Below the pieces are notes generated by a model. It did not search any database and had not been told where the DNA came from. It worked only from the letters and a program-made list of their open reading frames with translations. From NCBI GenBank assembly GCA_025357895.1, contig JANYLL010000259.1:1-9644 (forward strand): DNA of 9,644 nt. The letters run 5' to 3'. Each line of letters begins with the position of its first letter. Position 1 is the stretch's first letter. Made by a program: the position numbers and the translations under genes. This document shows, one piece after another, positions 6,859 to 9,644 of this stretch. Origin of the DNA: Ignavibacteriota bacterium (lineage in GTDB: Bacteria > Bacteroidota > Ignavibacteria > Palsa-1295).

Positions 6859-6893
6859 ATGCAAAGTTACGGCAGAACTTCGTAACTTTGCAT
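6859..6893. promoter_or_regulatory. Perfect 13-bp inverted repeat just before ruvC
   Basis: ATGCAAAGTTACG at 6859-6871 and CGTAACTTTGCAT at 6881-6893 are perfect reverse complements with a 9-base loop. The right arm ends 4 bp before the ruvC ATG, so it covers the place where a ribosome-binding site would be, and no Shine-Dalgarno sequence is seen. It lies between the divergent IIA and ruvC genes. It could be an operator for a dimeric regulator, a hairpin controlling ruvC translation, or a small palindromic repeat. Confidence 0.6.
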
Positions 6894-6897
6894 AACT

Positions 6898-7452
6898 ATG
6901 ATCATTCTCGGAGTAGATCCCGGAACCTTGGTTACCGGATATGGAGTCATTGAAGTGACGGGCAAAACGCATGGGGCGTTTCGTGCTGTGGAATTCGGTA
7001 CGATCGAATCGAAAAAAATTTCTTCGATGCCGAGGCGGCTGGAAACGATCTTTACGAGATTACAAGCCGTGATCAGGCGTGAAAAGCCCGATGAATTTGC
7101 AATTGAGACGGCGTTCTATGATAAGAATGCACAGTCTGCCATGAAACTTGGACAGGCGCGAGGTGTTGCTTTAGTGGCGGCACAACTTGCTGAGTTGGAA
7201 ATTGGGGAGTACGCACCGCGTGTTATTAAGAAAGCCGTTACAGGAAATGGGAATGCCGATAAAAGCCAGGTGGAGTTTATGGTATGTCGCCTGCTTAACT
7301 TACCCGAGCATGACAGGAAACTTGCCGATGCGTATGATGCGCTGGCAATTGCCATCACTCATGCCTTGCGGCGGGGAAGCGGTGCGAAGAGTTCGAAAAG
7401 TTGGAAAGATTTTGTAATTAATAATCCCGATAGAATTAAGAATGGAAAATAA
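6898..7452 (+). CDS. ruvC: Crossover junction endodeoxyribonuclease RuvC
   Basis: RuvC is the Holliday-junction resolvase that works with RuvAB in homologous recombination and repair, cutting symmetrically in a magnesium-dependent reaction. All four acidic catalytic residues of the RNase H-like fold are visible: Asp7 (GVDPGT), Glu70 (FAIETAF), and Asp144 and Asp147 (LADAYDALA). The length of 184 is normal, with a short basic tail. The start is fixed by the MIILGVDPG signature. A 13-bp inverted repeat sits immediately upstream. Its last 11 bp overlap the ATG of the next ORF. ruvA and ruvB are not in the window. Confidence 0.97.
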   Translation: MIILGVDPGTLVTGYGVIEVTGKTHGAFRAVEFGTIESKKISSMPRRLETIFTRLQAVIRREKPDEFAIETAFYDKNAQSAMKLGQARGVALVAAQLAELEIGEYAPRVIKKAVTGNGNADKSQVEFMVCRLLNLPEHDRKLADAYDALAIAITHALRRGSGAKSSKSWKDFVINNPDRIKNGK

Positions 7453-8770
7453 TATACTTGTCATTGCGAGGAGGGCTTTAGCCCGACGAAGCAATCCCTT
7501 TCAGGTTTATCGAGAATCATTTCTAGAAACCTCAGGGGATTGCTTCGTCGTCGCTGCGCGATTCCTCGCAAAGATACTCATAGCAATATCATTTTTTTTA
7601 TTTACACATATTCTTGATGCTCAGACGATGCGCCCGGGAGACCTGGCACGGGATTATCTCGTCAAGCTTGCCATGAAGGATTCGTCACAATTTTACGGAA
7701 TCGTCCTGACAAAACCGCTTCCTGACCGAATTCTTTTCCAAACACGTTACGGCCGGCTGGAAATACCTTTAAAAGATATTTACTATGCCGTGGATTACCG
7801 TTTCAATTTTGTAATGCGTGACGATATGAGAAAAAAGGCACTCAATAATTCTATCGATGTCGAGAAATATCATCTCACGCAGCAACTTTCAAATTCAAAA
7901 TTAGAAACACAATCTGTCGTTCATACTGAGAAACTTGATGTCTTCTATGGTAACCGATATCTCTTTGATGATACAGCACACATTATTCTTTCAACAGAAT
8001 GGGGAGAATTATATTTTACATATCCCGATCTTTCCTACGTTGATAATTATTCAGGCAATAACGACAGACGCAAGGAATTTTTGACACCGTCGTATCTAAG
8101 CGTAAAAGATCCGATGGCATCGCAGGGATTTATTACGCCAAATGGAATCGCTTTTGGAAAAGACAATAATTTTCTTTCGGATTATCTCTTTGGCGGATTG
8201 CAGATTAATTACGGACCGACCGATTGGCTTTCGATGAACCTCGGAGGTGTGTTTCTGCCTCTGAAAAACAATATTATTGTTGCCACCGGCGGAGCAAAAT
8301 TTACGCCGTACTCCTCCGAATTTTGGCATATTTCAGTAGGCGGGCAAGGGATGTATTCGCAAGTTGTAAAGACCACGCGTCTCGCTTTGGGATACGGAGC
8401 ACTTACTTACGGTAATTGGGAATCGCAACTGACATTATTCGGAGGATATACGTATGACAGAACAGATGTGAAAGATTCTGTTGTGCATCAGAATATAAAA
8501 AACGACGTTCTCTTCATTGTTCAGGGCGCACAAAGGGTGGGAGAAAATTTGAAGCTCGGCATAGAATTTTTCTTTATTTCTAATTTTGAGATCGTACCTG
8601 TTCTTATTTCAATTCGTTATTTTGATAACAATCTGACGGTAGATGTCGGCGTTGCGTTCTCACTTTACAAAGCAGGCGCAGTACAAAATACTCCTACATT
8701 GGGCGAATATGTTTTCAATGTGCCGAACTTTCCAATTGTACCGGCGGTGAGTTTTAGTTATCACTTCTAA
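7442..8770 (+). CDS. Secreted beta-barrel-like hypothetical protein with a repeat-encoded N-terminal extension
   Basis: I do not recognise the family by name. Residues from about 41 to 60 (FLAKILIAISFFLFTHILDA) look like a signal peptide, with cleavage before Gln61. After it comes a soluble-looking beta domain (about 65-200). The C-terminal half (about 225-442) is rich in alternating aromatic and hydrophobic strands and ends in SYHF, typical of outer-membrane beta-barrels. It is probably a periplasm-facing domain plus a barrel in the outer membrane. The only standard start codon ahead of the signal peptide is the ATG at 7442, inside the end of ruvC. The stretch from there to the signal peptide is mostly repeat R3 translated in frame. 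The next ATG (7628) would remove the signal peptide. The native start has therefore probably been displaced by the repeat, or a non-standard start such as ATA is used. It converges with the small membrane-protein gene downstream. Confidence 0.7.
   Translation: MENNILVIARRALARRSNPFQVYRESFLETSGDCFVVAARFLAKILIAISFFLFTHILDAQTMRPGDLARDYLVKLAMKDSSQFYGIVLTKPLPDRILFQTRYGRLEIPLKDIYYAVDYRFNFVMRDDMRKKALNNSIDVEKYHLTQQLSNSKLETQSVVHTEKLDVFYGNRYLFDDTAHIILSTEWGELYFTYPDLSYVDNYSGNNDRRKEFLTPSYLSVKDPMASQGFITPNGIAFGKDNNFLSDYLFGGLQINYGPTDWLSMNLGGVFLPLKNNIIVATGGAKFTPYSSEFWHISVGGQGMYSQVVKTTRLALGYGALTYGNWESQLTLFGGYTYDRTDVKDSVVHQNIKNDVLFIVQGAQRVGENLKLGIEFFFISNFEIVPVLISIRYFDNNLTVDVGVAFSLYKAGAVQNTPTLGEYVFNVPNFPIVPAVSFSYHF
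7460..7571. repeat. Palindromic repeat, GTCATTGCGAG type, inside a 5' coding region (R3)
   Basis: The left half starts GTCATTGCGAGGAG at 7460. The inner arms GACGAAGCAATCCC (7485-7498) and GGGATTGCTTCGTC (7536-7549) are a perfect 14-bp inverted pair. The outer arms TTGCGAG (7464-7470) and CTCGCAA (7565-7571) also pair, but the final TGAC expected at the right edge has decayed (AGATAC). The layout matches R1 (GTCATT, GAG, then CGAAG and AATCCC), so they are likely subfamilies of one element. It also carries GGGCTTTAGCCCG, shared with R2. It lies after the ruvC stop and is open in the frame of the beta-barrel ORF. Confidence 0.8.
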
Positions 8771-8813
8771 ACTTTTGCTTGGCGACCCACCATTTTCTAT
8801 ATGCGAAAATAGC

Positions 8814-8987
8814 TCAGATTATTTCGACAATTCCAAATGGAATTGTGCCGGCGAACCATCTGTAAACAGATGATGAAACACAAGCTGTTGCGAAAATGAA
8901 ATGCCAGATCGTTGAACGGGTTTCAAAGATATAGGCAATCAGCATAACACTGATAGACGCAAAACCAAATACGGTCAAAGTATCCAT
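8814..8987 (-). CDS. Small two-helix membrane protein, probably truncated by a TGA at a conserved Trp
   Basis: The 57-residue product begins MDTLTVFGFASISVMLIAYI. It has a first hydrophobic helix at about residues 5-20, then FETRST, then a second hydrophobic stretch at about 27-41, and ends at G-I-V-E-I-I. It resembles a widespread family of 60-80-residue inner-membrane proteins of unknown function that end in a P-x-x-x-V-x-x-x-W-x-x-x-A pattern (CBU_0592-like; from memory). Here the codon at that Trp position is TGA. The same frame continues past it with AIFAYRKWW and on to TAA at 8754-8756, which would give 77 residues. The ATG overlaps the TGA of the beta-barrel gene (TGATG), so translation is probably coupled. 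It may be a functional short form, a read-through product or a decaying gene. Confidence 0.6.
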   Translation of the reverse strand: MDTLTVFGFASISVMLIAYIFETRSTIWHFIFATACVSSSVYRWFAGTIPFGIVEII

Positions 8988-9644
8988 CAGAACCTAACAA
9001 GCAACGCGCCGATCAGTCGCGTTTCCGATTTGACCAGATCGGGTTTCCAATCCGGAGGCAAAGGAGTTGTTGTAAAGCCATCGGGGGAAGTAACTCCTCC
9101 AGGTCCAGAAAAATATGGAACGTCTGTTTCGCGATGGACAACTTCAACTCGCCATGTGATATTTTCCTGAGGCATCCAATCAAGCGTTGTCGAAATATCC
9201 CAACCGTGAAATTGATCTCCCGGATTAGCAGAAAAAGGATGTGTACCGCTCGGACCTGCATCGCCTGTAGGAAGCAGTACAAGATATCTTCCCGGATTAT
9301 TCATATATCCTCCGCCAAACGTCCAACCGATATGATCGTTTGCCATCCATAGGCGATGGTAGATCATCCAGCTGTTAAAGAATTGTTTAGGTCCTTCCGC
9401 ACCGCCGCTTAAACCGGATACGCCTTCACCTTTTTCAAATCCAAGATCACCGGTCAGAGAGAATGCTGCGCGGTGAATAAAACTTCCAGGCTGATTGTAG
9501 TATCTTGCTTGTATACTATTATCGGTATGAATGCGAATACGCTCGGGTTTATCCTGCGTATCGGTTCCATAGTAATTGTTTGTAACAAAGGAGAGCCATT
9601 CCTCGGGTCTCCACATAAATTGAAAACCAACGCCAGGTCCGTTG
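8987..9644 (-). CDS. Outer-membrane beta-barrel protein, OmpL-like/BBP2 type (5' end outside the window)
   Basis: About 218 C-terminal residues are visible, and the frame is open to the window edge (NGPGVGFQF precedes the internal Met at 9616). Alternating amphipathic strands rich in Trp, Tyr and Gly are evident, for example AAFSLTGDLGFEKGEG, WMIYHRLWMANDHIGWTFGGGY and DISTTLDWMPQENITWRVEVVHRE. The sequence PYFSGPGGVTSPDG and the C-terminal strand ending L-V-R-F fit the OmpL-like beta-barrel family (PF07642) as I know it from Bacteroidota and related phyla. The terminal Phe is the usual BAM recognition residue. The transported substrate, if any, is unknown. The TGA overlaps the ATG of the small membrane-protein gene. 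Confidence 0.75.
   Translation of the reverse strand, partial: NGPGVGFQFMWRPEEWLSFVTNNYYGTDTQDKPERIRIHTDNSIQARYYNQPGSFIHRAAFSLTGDLGFEKGEGVSGLSGGAEGPKQFFNSWMIYHRLWMANDHIGWTFGGGYMNNPGRYLVLLPTGDAGPSGTHPFSANPGDQFHGWDISTTLDWMPQENITWRVEVVHRETDVPYFSGPGGVTSPDGFTTTPLPPDWKPDLVKSETRLIGALLVRF

Noticed and set aside
8754..8816. Alternative genetic code in which TGA means Trp
   Set aside because: Other genes here (the PTS IIA gene, the DUF1460 gene and the beta-barrel gene) end properly at TGA, and Trp is encoded by TGG throughout.
8857..8872. CATCTGT-AA-ACAGATG inverted repeat, 7-bp stem
   Set aside because: It lies inside the small membrane-protein coding region, has a 2-base loop and no T-run, and is readily explained by codon sequence.

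Overview
The window is an ordinary chromosomal stretch of housekeeping genes. It probably comes from a Bacteroidota/Ignavibacteria-type Gram-negative bacterium, a placement that is inference. The grounds are non-Shine-Dalgarno starts at most genes, outer-membrane beta-barrel proteins ending in Phe, a DUF1460 NlpC/P60-like secreted enzyme, and short palindromic repeats beginning GTCATTCTGAG or GTCATTGCGAG. There is no phage, plasmid, CRISPR, IS element or RNA gene that I can support.

Layout, left to right. (1) Positions 1-401 (+): the 3' end of a MeaB/ArgK GTPase gene, convergent with the block that follows. (2) Positions 427-6814 (-): seven genes in the transcription order PtsN-like IIA, hisS, a hypothetical protein with a histone H1-like lysine tail, ribD, yicC, a DUF1460 protein, and gatC. 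Some junctions are tight: IIA/hisS overlap in TGATG, and yicC/DUF1460 abut exactly. Others are interrupted by inverted repeats. (3) Positions 6833-6897: a short divergent spacer with a perfect 13-bp inverted repeat close to the ruvC start. (4) Positions 6898-8770 (+): ruvC, overlapped by 11 bp by a long ORF for a secreted beta-barrel-like protein. (5) Positions 8814-9644 (-): an outer-membrane beta-barrel gene running off the window, followed by an unlisted small membrane-protein gene coupled to it through TGATG.

The genes serve unrelated core functions: tRNA charging (hisS, gatC), riboflavin synthesis (ribD), recombination (ruvC), RNA processing (yicC), cobalamin-enzyme maintenance (meaB) and the cell envelope. 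I see no single new multi-gene system. The most interesting signal is how palindromic repeats shape gene ends. One repeat supplies the last residues and stop codon of the DUF1460 gene. A second supplies the tail and stop of ribD. A third lies in frame inside the 5' end of the beta-barrel ORF, ahead of its signal peptide. Also notable are a TGA that appears to replace a conserved Trp in the small membrane protein, the H1-like tail on the hypothetical protein, and the hairpin before ruvC.
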